Translations under genes and position numbers: made by a program | Notes under the pieces: generated by a model | What the model saw: the letters and a program-made list of their open reading frames with translations, nothing else | Told to the model about the DNA's origin: nothing | The model's database searches: none | Assembly: GCA_964019695.1 (NCBI GenBank) | Contig: OZ026524.1 | Location: 15,182,309-15,246,308 of the forward strand | Reading direction: 5' to 3' | From: Loripinus fragilis | Lineage: Eukaryota; Mollusca; Bivalvia; Lucinida; Lucinidae | DNA length: 64,000 nt | Shown here: piece after piece, positions 1-12,300 of the stretch | Position numbering within the stretch: position 1 is the stretch's first letter | Layout of the letters: each line of letters opens with the position of its first letter

Positions 1-127
1 AAAATGCATTTAAGCCCCAACCCTAATCTTCCGTAGCTATCCGTTCTATTGCGGTGGTTGTGTTGTTGATTTGCACGACCCGCAGGTGTGAACGGGTGGT
101 AATGTCGTAAGTAGCAATTGAACTGTC

Positions 128-190
128 ATGCAAATGAAATCCTTTCGAGATCTTCTGGACATGAGCTACGGGAACAATGGCATAAACTAT
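128..190 (+). CDS. Possible first coding exon of an unidentified gene
   Basis: ATG at 128 opens 21 codons, MQMKSFRDLLDMSYGNNGIN then Y, followed directly by a consensus donor GTGAGT at 191. The preceding 120 bases are richer in CpG than the surroundings, as in a 5' UTR. The peptide vaguely resembles starts of transposase-derived proteins in invertebrates, but I cannot name it and found no second exon. Confidence 0.3.
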
Positions 191-820
191 GTGAGTAGTC
201 CGTTTTCATCTGTTTTCACAGTTTTGCAGCATAATATAATGTGATTCCCAATATTATAACTTCTGCACAAGAAGCAAAAGAATCTGACGTACGAAAGTCA
301 ACAGCTTACTTGTAATATACTTTCTCTTGGGTATGGTGTACGCATGTAAACATTTTCGTGATTTCTAACGAAGGTATTCTGTTCAACAAATGGTCTAAAA
401 TGCATTATAGTCAGGAAAAAAATCAGAAAGACACTTATTTAAGAAAGTACAGGTATTTTGTGGAGAAAAGGTTTTTAGATACCTATTAAGGGTAATTGGG
501 AATGCTGAACCCATAAACCAATGTTGGCGAGCTGAAACTTGGCGACTTCCACCGAGGTACTGCTTTTGTGGATCATTTGTGTTATTTATGTCTTGTAGTT
601 GTCGTGCTTTCACGTCTGTTCATTGCTGCCTCGTGATCACCTGAAGGGAAACAGCTGACCTCATGGCTCTTGTTTGTATTGTTTATTGTGATTTTGTTAC
701 CTTCCCATTTGGTATCCTGGGAAAGGTAAGGTACTTGATTGTATCGATTCCTGATCCTTGCTGTCTTTGCTACTTTCACTATCTTATTCGCATTTTTCCA
801 AGATGGCCACCAAATTTAAT
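191..820. other. No gene seen
   Basis: AT-rich sequence with only short shadow ORFs. If 128-190 is an exon this is the start of its intron. Confidence 0.5.
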
Positions 821-3085
821 ACTAGAGGACCTGAAGGTCCTGAGGCGCTCACCTGACCTCTTTAATAATGTTAAAATAGGTCAAGGTCAACTACACCTTA
901 TAATAAAACATATTTTGTTTTACCATATATGGGGGTTGCAGCCATTTTGGTCAAGTGACTTAACACAATCTAATCAAATACTCCATCAAACAGCCCAGTG
1001 ATTTCTGAGAAACCAATGTTTATATAGGTACGTGGCAGTCCAAATGAGTGGCATTGGAAAAAAGGTCACAGGTCAGCTTGACATTTGGTACTTATATAAA
1101 GCCATTGAGTCATAAGGTTAAACATTTCTTGAAAGTATTATGATTTCGGCTTAAAAAGTTATAGAAAAATGAACATTTCAAGATTTTCCCCATATAAATG
1201 CATTAGGAATCAAATTTGACCTTGCCATAAAGTATGTCAAACTAGATTCATCATTTGTGCAAACCTGGTAAAGACCACATCCCCAATGCTACATACCAAG
1301 TCCCAAGGTCATTGGCCTTTTGTTCCAGAGAATAAGATATTTAAAGGGTTTTTACCATATATGAGTGTGGTGGCCTTGACCTTTGAAACTTATTTATAGC
1401 CATTGTCTCAATAGGTTTAACATATCAAGTGAGAATAATGATTTTGGCTTCAACAGTATTAAAAAAAATAACTTTTCAAAAAGATTTCACATTTAAATGC
1501 AATAGGAAGCAAATTTGACATTGACCTTAAGTAGGTCAATGTCAACTTAGGATCTTTATTTGAACAAATTAGGAAGGCCCCACATCCCCAATGATACATA
1601 CCAAGTCCCAATATCACAGGCCTTCTGGTTCTGGAGAAAACTATTTTTAAATGTTTTTTACCATATATTGGCATGGCGGTCATCTTGGTCATGTGACCAA
1701 AATATTTTGCATTCATTTTGGCTAACATATCATAAGGAGTCTTTACATGAAATTTGAGTTCAATTGGGCCAATGGTTTGTGAGAAAACTATGCTTTAATA
1801 TATTGATGGGACTCCAATATGAGGGACATAAGCTGAAAGGTCAAAGGTCAACCTTGACCTTTGGAACTTATTTATAGCCATTGTCTCATTAGGTTAAACA
1901 TATCAAGTGAGAATAATGACACAGTTTTAAAAAAAATCAACTTTTAAGAAATTTTCCAATTTAAATGCAATAGGACGCTAATTTGACCTTGACGTTAAGT
2001 AGGTCAAGGTCAACCCAGATCATCTTTTGAACAAACTTAGAAGGCCCCACACCCCCAATGCTAAATACCAAGTCCCAAGGTCATCGGCCTTCTGGTTCCG
2101 GAGAAGAAGATTTTTAAAGGTTTTTTTACCATATTTGGGCGTGGCAGCCATCTTGGTCATGCGACCAAAATATTTTGCATTTATTTTGGCTAACTTATCA
2201 TAAGGAGTCTTCACATAAAATTTGAGTTCAATTGGGCCAATGGTTTGTTGGTTTGTTTTGTTGCTTTACGTCCCAAGTCAACAGCTATGGTCATTGCGGG
2301 ACGGTCAGTTCACCTAACCACACTTTCTCCTGGGCAGGCTTGAACAAGTGGTTAACCAGTAATTTGTGCACATACTTTCGCTTGTAACTGACAACAACCC
2401 TTCTTGAATCAGCGGAAGGGAGGAGAATGACCGTAGAAATTATTTCATGATCAATCTCCGCGAAAGTATGGGACCGGGCCGGGATCGAACTCGCGACCCC
2501 TGGATCTGCAGTCAGACACGCATCTGTAGGTTTGTGAGAAAATTTATGTTTTAATATATTGATGGGACTCCAGTATGAGCGACCTAAGCTGAAAGGAACT
2601 TATTTATAGCCATCCTCTCTTTAGGTTAAACAAATCGTGTGAGAATAATGGCTAAGGCTTCCACAGTTTTTAAAAAAATCAACTTTTCAGAAATTTTCCC
2701 ATATAAATGCATTAGGAAGCAAATTTGACCTTGACGTTAAGTAGGTCAAGGTCAACCTAGGATCATCATTTGAACAAACTTGGTAGGACCCACAACCCAA
2801 ATGCTACATACCAAGTCCCAAGGTCATCGGCCTTCTGGTTCTGGAGAAGAAGATTTTTAAATGGTTTTTACCATATATTGGCTTGGCTGCCATCTTGGTC
2901 ATGTGATCAGGATCATTTGAACAAACTTTCGTTCCGGCGTCCTAAGGAGTCTCCATATGAAATTTGAATTTTATTGGCCCAGTGGTTTCAGAGGAGAAGA
3001 TGTTTGAAATTGTGGACGGACGGACGCCGGAGTGACTGGTATACTAATAGCTCACCCATGAGCCTTCGGCTCAGGTGAGCTAAAA
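820..3085. repeat. Long element of degenerate ~400-650 bp tandem units with palindromic ends
   Basis: Units around 1195-1800, 1800-2240 and 2690-2990 repeat phrases such as ttgaccttgacgttaagtag, ataccaagtcccaaggtcat and ggtttttaccatat. The right end has ggacggacggacgccgg followed by a short palindrome (gagccttcggctcaggtgag); the left end has a related gctcacctga phrase. Function unknown; typical of dispersed repeats in bivalve-like genomes. ORFs here are low value. Confidence 0.65.
2249..2528 (-). mobile_element. tRNA-derived SINE, family B
   Basis: Reverse copy inserted in the tandem element. A 7 bp direct repeat ggtttgt flanks it (2242-2248, 2529-2535), and the uninterrupted sequence is seen in the sister unit near 1775. 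It carries the family body (gtaactgacaacaaccctt, gaaattatttcatgatcaat) and the tRNA-like head at its right end. Confidence 0.85.
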
Positions 3086-4740
3086 AACAAATACAAATCT
3101 GTAGAGTAACATGTCAAGGATGCCAAACTGGTACAAATCAGTCTGAAAACATGTTCTCATGATTGGAGGTGTTAACTGACATAAATTTATTCAATTGATA
3201 AAGAGGTTATCAGGAGGGACAACTTGGGCAAATAATCTTGCTTTCGACTTAGGGTTTTGTCATGTTAGCATGTGCATACTATCTGTCCCAAATGTGCCAG
3301 GAATGATTTCATTATAAGAATGCCAGCTTTGTAAAATGAGTATTCTAATAAAATATGCATCACAATGATATCACTATGGATTGCAGGAAAATATGGCAAT
3401 TTAAACGAAGTATGTAAGTTTCAGGGGGTTAATGCGATTTTAAGGAAAGTGGGTTTTTTACCTACAAAATGACCCACATCCGATCAGCAACTCGTCCTTC
3501 ACCATTAAAATGTGCTATCAAATTAAAACTTGGATATACACCATGTAGTACTTTCATAAAATGGCCTGATATGCAAATTTATTATCTAATTTGATTATTT
3601 ATTAATTTTGATGAAAATTTCAGAAAATGAGGGATGTTTAGATAATTTGCATGTTGGACCATTAAGTAAGCATGCATGTCTTGGCATTAAATCGGTACCA
3701 AGGCTGGTAGTCTAGGATAGTAAGCAGCAGATGTGGATACTTTTGCAGGTACAACCCCTTTGTTATTTTACGATGTTTCACTAATTTCTAATGTTTTCAT
3801 AAATATTCATTAATTCGCTAATTTGCATATCTGACCATCAAATAAAAGTGCTATGTATTAACATTCAGTTGGTACCAAGTTTAAGAGTTTAGAATGAGCT
3901 GCTGCTGAGATATGAATGCTTTTGTAGGGACATCCCCATTTTTAGAAACACACAATGGGTTGCCATGGAAACTATGCAAATTAACATAGATCAGAAGGGG
4001 GTTTAGTGCATTGTTTTTTCCATATTTAGGTGGTCTCACAAAACAATTTTACTGCCATTAGAAGTTGTCTTGATGGTACAATGTTGGTCTTATTAGACCC
4101 TTGGGTACTAAGAAATGTGCATGATGATACTTTTATATAGATACAAAGTGAACCATTTATTTAGACAATTTTAGGAATTATGGATATTATGAGGTATTTG
4201 TTTTAAAACAAAACAACTTGTAAAATAACAAAGTTTTTTCTCATTTATCACTTGAAAAGCTGGTTAACAGTCAAAAATTTTGCTATGATTAAAACTTACA
4301 TTTAGAATAAAACAAGTTTGTTTAAGATTTTATAGAATAAACGGTCATTTATTACAATAAATACAGTAATAGCCTGGAATAATGATGTTAATTGCCACCA
4401 AAACCATGTACTCTAAGGGTAAAACCATCTTAGGACATACTACTAATGATTTTGGGTAAAAAGCATTGTCCAAAAAAGTCATTAATGTCTAATTTGATGA
4501 TTTTGGTGGCCATCCTGAAACTATGCAAATTTGGTCATTAAGACTTCATTTCTCAGCTTGCCACAATTAGTATTTGGAGTCAGCATACCAAATTACCCCC
4601 GATCGAGGTGTCATGTTAACTTTTCTGAAATTTTTCCGACTATTATGGTTGTAAATATTCATATCATTTCTAACTTTTGTCAAGCAAAAGCAGTACACAT
4701 CATCTCTTTGATGTCACTTTGTGTCTGCCACCAACTTTTG
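3086..4740. repeat. No gene; weak degenerate repeats of about 200 bp
   Basis: Related phrases recur about 200 bp apart at roughly 3640-3760, 3820-3950 and 4050-4150 (ggtaccaag, atttgcat, gatactttt followed by gtaggtac-like bases). Otherwise AT-rich with no coding signal. Confidence 0.4.
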
Positions 4741-4794
4741 GTTACTGTTGCCCCTTATGACATTGGTTAACCCTATCGGTATGATTGCCCCTTA

Positions 4795-5075
4795 TAACAA
4801 GACTGGTATTTGGTGGAATTGTGGAGTAGCTGGTATCAACTTGCTGGAGTAGTGGGAAAATTGGTGGAACTTGCTGGGATATTGGACTATTGGTGGAATA
4901 TTGGTTGAACCTGCTGGGGTATTGGTGAAACTGGAGGAATATTGGTGGAACCTGGTGGAATATTGGTGGAACTTGGTACATATAGGTGGAATTTGGTGAA
5001 ATATTGGTGGAATCCTGGGTATATGGTGGAGCTTGCTGGTGTATTGGAATAACTGGGTGGAGTACTTATCGGTGG
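4795..5075. repeat. Minisatellite of ttggtggaa-type units
   Basis: Irregular ~15-30 bp units built from attggtggaa, cttgctggg and ggaatattggtgg. The long shadow ORFs here, rich in Pro, Phe and Gln on the minus strand, come from the repeat and are not taken as genes. Confidence 0.8.
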
Positions 5076-5139
5076 ATTTGTTCAAGACTGTTTTTGTACT
5101 TTTACAGAATATACTGTGTGTAGGACATAAAAATAAATT

Positions 5140-6545
5140 ATGACAACTAGAATAAACCCTCCAGCTTTGGAAAAAGCGAAGAATTATGAGCGGTTTAAAC
5201 AAAAGGTGTTGGCATGAAAAGAAATAACAGATCTGGGAAGGATATGCGGGCATTGCAGTGGCGCTATCGTTACCTGAAGATGATGAACACCAGATAAAGG
5301 ATAAGGTATTTGATCAAATTCCTCTCGATGATTTAAAAAGTGACTTTGAACTGAGCATTCTAATTGAGTTTTTGGATATTAAACATTTGGCAAAAGATGA
5401 CTTAGCAGATAGTTTAGAAAAATTTGATAATTTTGATGATTTTAAAAGGAAAGAAGGTCAATCTATTCATGACATTGACGTAAAAAATAGAAAAGAAAAG
5501 CATGTCACTACCACCTGAAATTCTGGGATTTAAATTTCTGAAAAAGGCAAACATAACTAAAGAAGAAAGGTTATTAGTTCAGACAGTTATCATCTATGAA
5601 CAGAAATTTACCTTGTATGAGGAAGCAAAATAATCATTGAAAATGTTTAAAGGAGATAAAGGTGCCCAAAGAGAGAAATCAAGCATCAAACTGGAACAGG
5701 CTTATCTGGCTGAGAATGCGGATGCTCTTTTGGCAACAGGTTATGTGAAAGCTAAATCCAAACACAATTTTGAAAATAGAAGAGGGCCCAGATGAGATCG
5801 AAGTGATTCGGTTCAGAACAGTGGTAATCGAGGTTTCTAAAGAAATTTCAGCCTGAAATTCAACTCAAATAATAAAATGAATCCTGTAGGGACAGATGGT
5901 CGGACTCTAACATGTAAGTAGTGTGAGTTTTTTCAACATTTGATAGCTAATTGCCCAGATGCATTGGCAAATCAAGGAAATATGAATGTTACTGAAGATG
6001 AGCATGCTATATTGTTTACTGGCTACAATAAAGATGAAATTGCTAGGCTGGGTGTGGATGCCCGTAATTGTGCTGTCCTGGATAGTGCATGTAGCAGTAC
6101 TGTTTGTGGTAAAATCTGGCTTGATGGTTATTTGAAGTCATTGGAAAAAGAGGACAAAACCAAGGTCTATCATAAATATGCAGTGAAAGTTTTTTTTTTT
6201 AAATTTGGAGGTGGAACTAAGATAAAGTCAGAGGGGGAATATAGTATACCAGCAGTTATCGTGGGTAAACATGTAACAATTAAAACAGATGTGGTTAATT
6301 CAAACATTCCACTGTTACTCTCTCCAGAACAACTATGAAGAATGCCAGTGTTAAAATGGATCTAGAGCATGACAGGGCAGAAATATTTGGACAGGATGCC
6401 GCCCTCAATTTAACATCATCTGGGCATTACTGTATACCAATTGATAAAACAGAGAAAGGTCAAGTTGAAACGGTGTGTGCTGTAAAGCTTGATGATATCA
6501 GTGAAGCAGAAAGACGCAACTGGATCAGACTTGTGTGGATCTAGA
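5140..6545 (+). pseudogene. Broken gag and protease region of an LTR-type retroelement
   Basis: Gag-like sequence starts with ATG at 5140 and continues in several frames with stops and shifts (open blocks 5258-5518, 5940-6338, 6335-6544). A CCHC knuckle (C-x2-C-x4-H-x4-C) begins at 5913 but has a stop in it (5919-5921). Downstream AVLDSACSSTVCG looks like an aspartic-protease active-site segment, with Ala where many families have Gly. No reverse transcriptase, integrase or LTR was found next to it, so this is a 3'-truncated relic. The exact clade is not assigned. Confidence 0.7.
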
Positions 6546-6689
6546 TGATTCATAACTTAACTGCAGACAACAAAAGCAAACAAATTTTTGTTTTGAGTGA
6601 AGAGTTACTCATTGGGGAGTCCAGACCATCTAAACTAAGCATTTTTTTTAACAACTCCTTTTGGGGATCATTTCCATTTCTGTTTATAA

Positions 6690-6869
6690 AGTTATCAGGG
6701 ACTTATAATCGATAGACCACTTGTGTATTAATCCTATCCTGTGGATAGGATTAATGCACATGTGATCTATCGATTCCCGTTAGCTCAAGTGGAATGTACA
6801 AGTTAATGTTTTACTTAAAATTGTAAACAAAATATTGCATCACTGTCACTCTTGGTAGGCACAACAGTA
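6690..6869. repeat. Palindromic repeat, target of the mariner insertion (left half)
   Basis: A hairpin at about 6707-6772 (cttataatcgatag ... ctatcgattccc, centre tcctatcctgtggatagga) followed by atgttttacttaaaattgta and cactgtcactcttgg. A second copy lies at 27650-27815. Confidence 0.75.
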
Positions 6870-8112
6870 GGTGTGATCAAAAAGTTCTGGGCCTGATATG
6901 CTTAGGTGAGATTTATTGAATTAAAATCTTTGTCAGTCGGTCATTTGGTCTAATTGAAGCCCATTGGGAGTGTAAAAAGCATGCAGTCATGCTTGGTTGC
7001 TTATGTAAAGCACTTTTAAGAGAGGAGGGTGCAAAACATTTGCAAAATGGAGAAAACTGAAATCAGAGCAGTTATCAAGTACTTCTGTAAGAAAGGGATG
7101 CCTCCCAAGGAAATTCATGAAGCCTTCATGAAAACCCTTGGGAAGAAGTCTGCTTCTTATAGTACAGAGAAAAAATAGGCAGCAGAGTTAAACAGGGGAA
7201 GAGAGAGCGTTGAGGAAGATAGATAGTCTGGTCACCCCAAAGATGCCACCACTGATGAAAATGTCATGGTCGTGCACAACCTGGTTATGTGTAAAAGGAG
7301 GCATAGCTAGCGAAGTGGGCATAAGTTTTGGGGCAGTACAATCAATCCTATAACCGACATCTTAGGCATGTCAAAGGTTTCGGCAAGATGGGTGCCGCGA
7401 ATGTTGACCAGATCAGAAATGGACTCTGTTTGATATTTCTAGGTATCAAGTGAGTTGTAACCCAAGAAGAGACATGGGTTCACCATTTTGACCCAGTCAA
7501 ACGCAGAGCAAACAATGGAAGCACCCTGGCTGACCCCCTCCTAAGAAATTAAAGAGGGTTCATTCAGCAGGGAAGGTGATGACCTCAATCTTAAGGATCA
7601 AGGGGTGATCATGATTGATTATCTTGAGTAAGGTCGCACGATAAATCGTGCATGTTATGCAGACTAATTGAGGCAGCTACAGTAACACCAGTAAATCGCA
7701 AGAAAGAGGCAAGGAAAGCTGACTCACGGTGTTCGGCTCTTGCAGGACAATGCCCCTGCCCACACTTCACAAGTTGCCATGACTGCTGTGACTGAACGTG
7801 GATTTGAAATGCTTCTTCATCCCCCATATTCTCCATATTGGTTTGGCTCCTTCTGACTTCTATCTGTTCCCAAAACTGAAATCCCATCTTCATGGTACGT
7901 AGTATGGAAGCAATGAAGGCCTCATAGAGGCAGTAAATTAGTACTTGGGGGACCAGGAAAAGTCCTTCTATTTTGAAGGGATAAGAAAGCTCGTACAGAG
8001 ATGGGCTAAGTGCATTGCCTTAATGGGAGATTATATTGAAAAGTAATGGTCAAATTTTCATTCCTGAGTAGTCCGAAGTACAAAAGGCCAAGAACTTTTT
8101 GATCATCCCTCG
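6870..8112 (+). pseudogene. Mariner (Tc1/mariner) transposon with inactivated transposase
   Basis: About 1243 bp between TA dinucleotides (6868-6869, 8113-8114), with TIRs of ~28 bp sharing tgatcaaaaagttct. The transposase begins at ATG 7047 (MEKTEIRAVIKYFCKKGMPP) and hits a stop at 7176. Later fragments show HPKDATTDENVMVVHNL, then QDNAPAHTSQVAMTAVTERG and HPPYSP, with multiple stops and shifts. The second catalytic Asp region (QDNAPAH) is recognisable. It cannot encode an active enzyme. Confidence 0.88.
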
Positions 8113-8290
8113 TATATGCGTTTTTTGTTCAAACATAGCTCACTTTGAAACATTCATTTATTTTTTAAATTTCTGATAAAATATATGTCCCCTTTAGTAC
8201 CATGGGACGATCTTATGGGCTCTTTCTACTGATATGATACAATAATCTTGGGATGGTTCCTTGTATATATGGAGGGGTCACAGGTTATAA

Positions 8291-8704
8291 CAGGGTTCAT
8301 ACAGGTAAGTATGAGTAAAATTCAAGGACTTTTCAAGGACTTCTCAAGACTATCCTACAGTTTTCAAGGACTAAATGTTTATGAAAAATCTTAATCTAAG
8401 TTTTAGAATTCTACTTCAGAAATGGTAGACTGTGATAATGGAGAAATTAGTAATGGAAAATTAGTATAAAATTGTTGTGCCTTTATTTGGTGCAGCATTT
8501 GCTGCACCAAATAAAGGCACAACAATTTTATACCGATTTAGATCTCTATCAACAGTGTAAAGTCATACAGAAAATATAAGAATTCAAGGACTTTTCAAGG
8601 CATTTGAGTGATTTTATAGTACTTTTCGAGGCATATTTAATTTTCAAGGACTTTTCAAGAAAGCCCTCTAAATTCAAGTACTTTTCAAGCCTGTGCAAAC
8701 CCTG
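8291..8704 (+). mobile_element. Hairpin-centred non-autonomous DNA element, copy 1 (5 bp TSD TATAA)
   Basis: Ends cagggttcatacagg and cctgtgcaaaccctg form TIRs; direct repeat tataa lies at 8286-8290 and 8705-8709. Inside are repeated caaggacttttcaagg phrases and a near-perfect ~68 bp hairpin at 8466-8534 centred on tgcagcatttgctgca. A second full copy is at 62860-63274. Confidence 0.85.
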
Positions 8705-8757
8705 TATAATCTCAAACTAATATTGTATTTCTGTCTCTGAAGATCATTTTAGTCTTA

Positions 8758-8824
8758 GCAAACAGTGTAGACCTTGATGAAATGCTGCATCAAGCGGCAA
8801 TTCATCTGGGTCATCCCTGTTTGC
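8758..8824. repeat. Hairpin module, aaacagtgtagacc type
   Basis: Outer arms gcaaacagtgtagacc and gggtcatccctgtttgc; inner loop gatgaaatgctgcatcaag. Member of the shared hairpin module described in the findings. Confidence 0.7.
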
Positions 8825-8904
8825 CAAATACATGTAACATTTATAGAGGTTTCCAGTATACAAAGGGTCAAAACGGAAACAAAACCAAGACTTTAGTTTA
8901 GAGT

Positions 8905-9080
8905 GTGTAACAAAAATTTAATTTTCTTATTTTTCAACCAAAACATATGTTGTGGGTACTCAAAACAACCATCTCAATGAGACGGTTCTTTTGAGCACCC
9001 AAAACGTATGTTAAAACTGATGGGTAATAAAATATTTACAATTTACGCTGAAATTTTTTGCTTATCTAAACCTATGAAAA
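8905..9080. repeat. MITE of the gtgctcaaaag hairpin family
   Basis: Core hairpin at about 8945-9008: gggtactcaaaacaacc, a centre tctcaatgaga, and ggttcttttgagcaccc, with flanking acatatgtt. Other copies: 14833-15024, 16121-16316, 21735-21915, 49345-49530, 57465-57525, 61330-61545, 61546-61680, 62400-62485. Confidence 0.75.
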
Positions 9081-9187
9081 CAATGTGTTCAGTCTATTTT
9101 GACGTTCTTGCCAGGCTAAGTTGGTAACATTTCCACTTCTTTCCTACACAAGGGCCTTCTGCAGTCAGATACATGTACCACAAAGTT

Positions 9188-9304
9188 CTAGTTCATTTCA
9201 AGTGATCCTGCACATACATAATATCCTTCTGGTCCAAAACTATGTCTCTGTGAAAGGTGGATGGAATTAACGAGACTTTCACCAAATCTGTATTTAGCAA
9301 ATTT
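9188..9304 (-). CDS. ASCC1: ASCC1 terminal coding exon 7
   Basis: Follows acceptor CTTCTTTGCAG in phase 0 and encodes KFAKYRFGESLVNSIHLSQR up to AGSLEMN and TAG (9190-9188). It matches the ASCC1 C terminus (FENFYFG...SIHISQRF). It is separated from exon 6 by a 7.9 kb intron and is too short to stand out as an ORF. No clear AATAAA was identified downstream. Confidence 0.88.
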   Translation of the reverse strand, partial: KFAKYRFGESLVNSIHLSQRHSFGPEGYYVCAGSLEMN

Positions 9305-12300
9305 CTGCAAAGAAGAAATAATCAACTTTTCAACTAAAATATATAATCACAGCCCACTTTTTCCCTGGGGTGAAAATACCGGGTAGTTCAATCTGAGTAT
9401 TCAGTAGTATGAGTACGACTTAATCCTTAAAGCGCCAATCGCAACAAAAGTCATCTGCTTTTCTCCTCTGTTGAAATGTTTAAGAAGCCTCTATGACAAA
9501 CAGTGTGGACCAAGATGAGACTGCTCCTATAGGAGCAGTCTGATCTGGGTCCACCCTGTTTGCTTCTATACTTAAATTAGTCAGTTATGTTAGGCAATTA
9601 TTTGCAGCAGACGCCTTCAGCAAACGCATTTTTTCTTGGCCCTTTAAGGATTAACCTATAAGTATCCCTTTTCCTGCCAGTCACCATTTTTTTGTTCATT
9701 CTTTATGCTACTTACTATGTTCTTAGGTAGCCTTGTATATTGCAAACAATATGGACCCAGATCAGATTGCTCCCAAGGGAGGGAGCAGTCTGATCAGGAT
9801 TCATAGTGTTTGCTTACATGATAAAATCTAGTCTGATGTGCTTTTGAATATAGGCAGCAGACATAAAAAGCAGACAACATTTTCAGGACAAAAAATTTGG
9901 TGAGATAAGGGTTAATATATATGCCAGTTTATGAGATTTTGGTACTTATGGAAATTGCTTTAACCTTTTGTTAAACATTCATGCACAGCTATCTAGTGGG
10001 GTCAGAGACCTTAGTTCTTCCCTGAGCTGTGATCATTGTCAAAACTTTGTGTGTGTGAGCAGGAAAGGCTCTGACACGAGTGGGCAGATGCACAGTCTCC
10101 TCTTAGCCTTTGTTGCTAACATATGCAATCTGTACCAAATCTCATGAAATGTCTCAATTATATAATATGAGCCAGTGCATGAGATTTCCATCAATGTGGT
10201 ATGTGCGACCCGCAAAGCCTCAGATCAGCCTGTGCATACCCACAGTCTGATCAGAGCCTTTGCTAGTTACTTGAGTATTCTATGATTGTTAAACTACTTA
10301 CTGAACACCATTTGGAGTTTCTTAGCTTAATAAGAGGCTGCAGAGGCTCATCCGAGTCTACACTTGTCAAAATGCCACATTGTTGGAATTCACATGTCAC
10401 GGCTCAATTATTCAATCAGTTTTTTATTGCAGAATTTCCTTTCTCTACGCCTCCTGGTGGCCATCTTTTTTGACCAATCAAATTCATTTTAGCTCTTTTT
10501 GCTGAAGGTTATCCAGTTATCATTTATATCCAATTTTATCATATGACGTCGCGTCTGGGAGTGTAATAACGCCATGCAATAAAATGGATAAACCACCAGT
10601 GGTTTATAGATTTACGTGAAATGTTATGACATCCATAACAACGTTGTGTACATGATGACAAAAGTATAATGTTTTTACGGCAGAAATGAGATTCAATGTA
10701 ATCTTAATGCCATATGATAAACAGAATCTAACATTCATGCTCTTATTTTATTAAGTTTATTAAACTTGTTGCGAATAAAAGATAAAATGCTCGACAAGCC
10801 TCACATTTTATCTCTTTTCCCCAACTCATTTTATAAATTCAATAAAACATGATCATTTCTACGGAATTATATTGAATTCTGGCCTCCCATTTCAGTGGAG
10901 AAGATTGTTAAAGTATACCTTAAGGCGATAAGCTACGCCTCATGGCGGCCATGTTTTTGACAAATCAAATTTCTTTAAGCAATTTTTGTAGATGGTCAAC
11001 TAGTGACCATTTCTGCATAATAATTTTTTATTCTGACCACTGGTTCCAGAGCAGAAGATTTTATAAAGTTTTCCCATATGTAGATAATGGAAACTGGCCA
11101 CAACTCCTGGTGGCCATATTTTTTGACTGATCAAATTCATTTTAGCTGTTTTTGTAGAAGGTCAACCAGTGCTATTTCTACCCAATTACTTTTAGAAGAT
11201 CTTCAATTTTTTGGTTAATGCATTATGCCACGCCCCCTGGCTATAGAGAAGATCTCAGGGATTTTTCCAGCAATTTCGGGAAAAGGCCCCCGGCCAAAAT
11301 TGGGAAAAAATGAGCGACTTAACATCAAAATTGGTAGAAATTAGCGACATAGAACATAACAAGGGTAGCAAAGTATATCCTCAAAATGAAGTTATTTTAG
11401 ATTGTATTATGCCAAGCATACCACTTAAGCACAAATGTTAAGTATCATTCTAATATGGGCCATTGTTTCTCATAAACATGGTATTGGGGGGAAAAGGTGG
11501 CTTTTTTTGATTGGGAATGGGGCCAAAATTCGGCCTCTGGAGATGGGCGGAAAATCCCCTGGCTTTAGAGAAGCTCTTCAAAGTTTTTGTTACCAGGATA
11601 AGCCCTACAGACTTGAGGCCATGGTTCTTGATGGACACATGATTTCCAACTATATGGCATTTTAACATGAATAGACTCATACGTGCCTGTGCAGCTTCCT
11701 TTGAAGCTTAGAAAATCCAAATTATGTTCAGTCAGTAGCTTAACACTCATAGAATATTCAAGTGACTGGCATAGGCTCTGATCAGACTGCGCATATGCGC
11801 AGGCTGATCTGAGGCTTTGCTGGTTGCACATATCACATTGTTGGAAATCTCATGTTGCGGCTCATTTATTTCAACTATTTTGGTAGAGGGTCTCCTGATG
11901 TGAAGTTTGATTAAACATTGCCCAGTGGTATAGGGGTGATTTCAAAAATAATGCATCCATTTCTTTAATCAATGTTATAGACTATCTAAAGCAGATTTAT
12001 TGTTAAAATTAATTTTAAGATATGTAATTAATGTTTTTCTTGCATCATGCCAAGTTTCATTGCTTTAGAATGTTCCGTTCAAAAATTACATGGAAAAATG
12101 TCATCAAAATTGTCACAAGGGTAACACTTTTTTGTGACATTTTCTCCCTAACCTTCGATTCAACTGTAAATTGTATCAAAAACTACTCATGTATAGTCAA
12201 ATGGTGAATTGCAGTTGAAATATAGCATAAACGCTGTAGGAAAATAATCTTTTCATCTTTTTTAAACCAGATAAATCAGAAATTTTTAACCTTTTATAAA

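Noticed and set aside
4742..5253. Overlapping minus-strand ORFs rich in Pro/Phe/Gln
   Set aside because: They translate a minisatellite of ttggtggaa units in two frames; no gene signal.
6570..8112. Mariner as an active transposon
   Set aside because: Stop at 7176 and several later stops and frameshifts.
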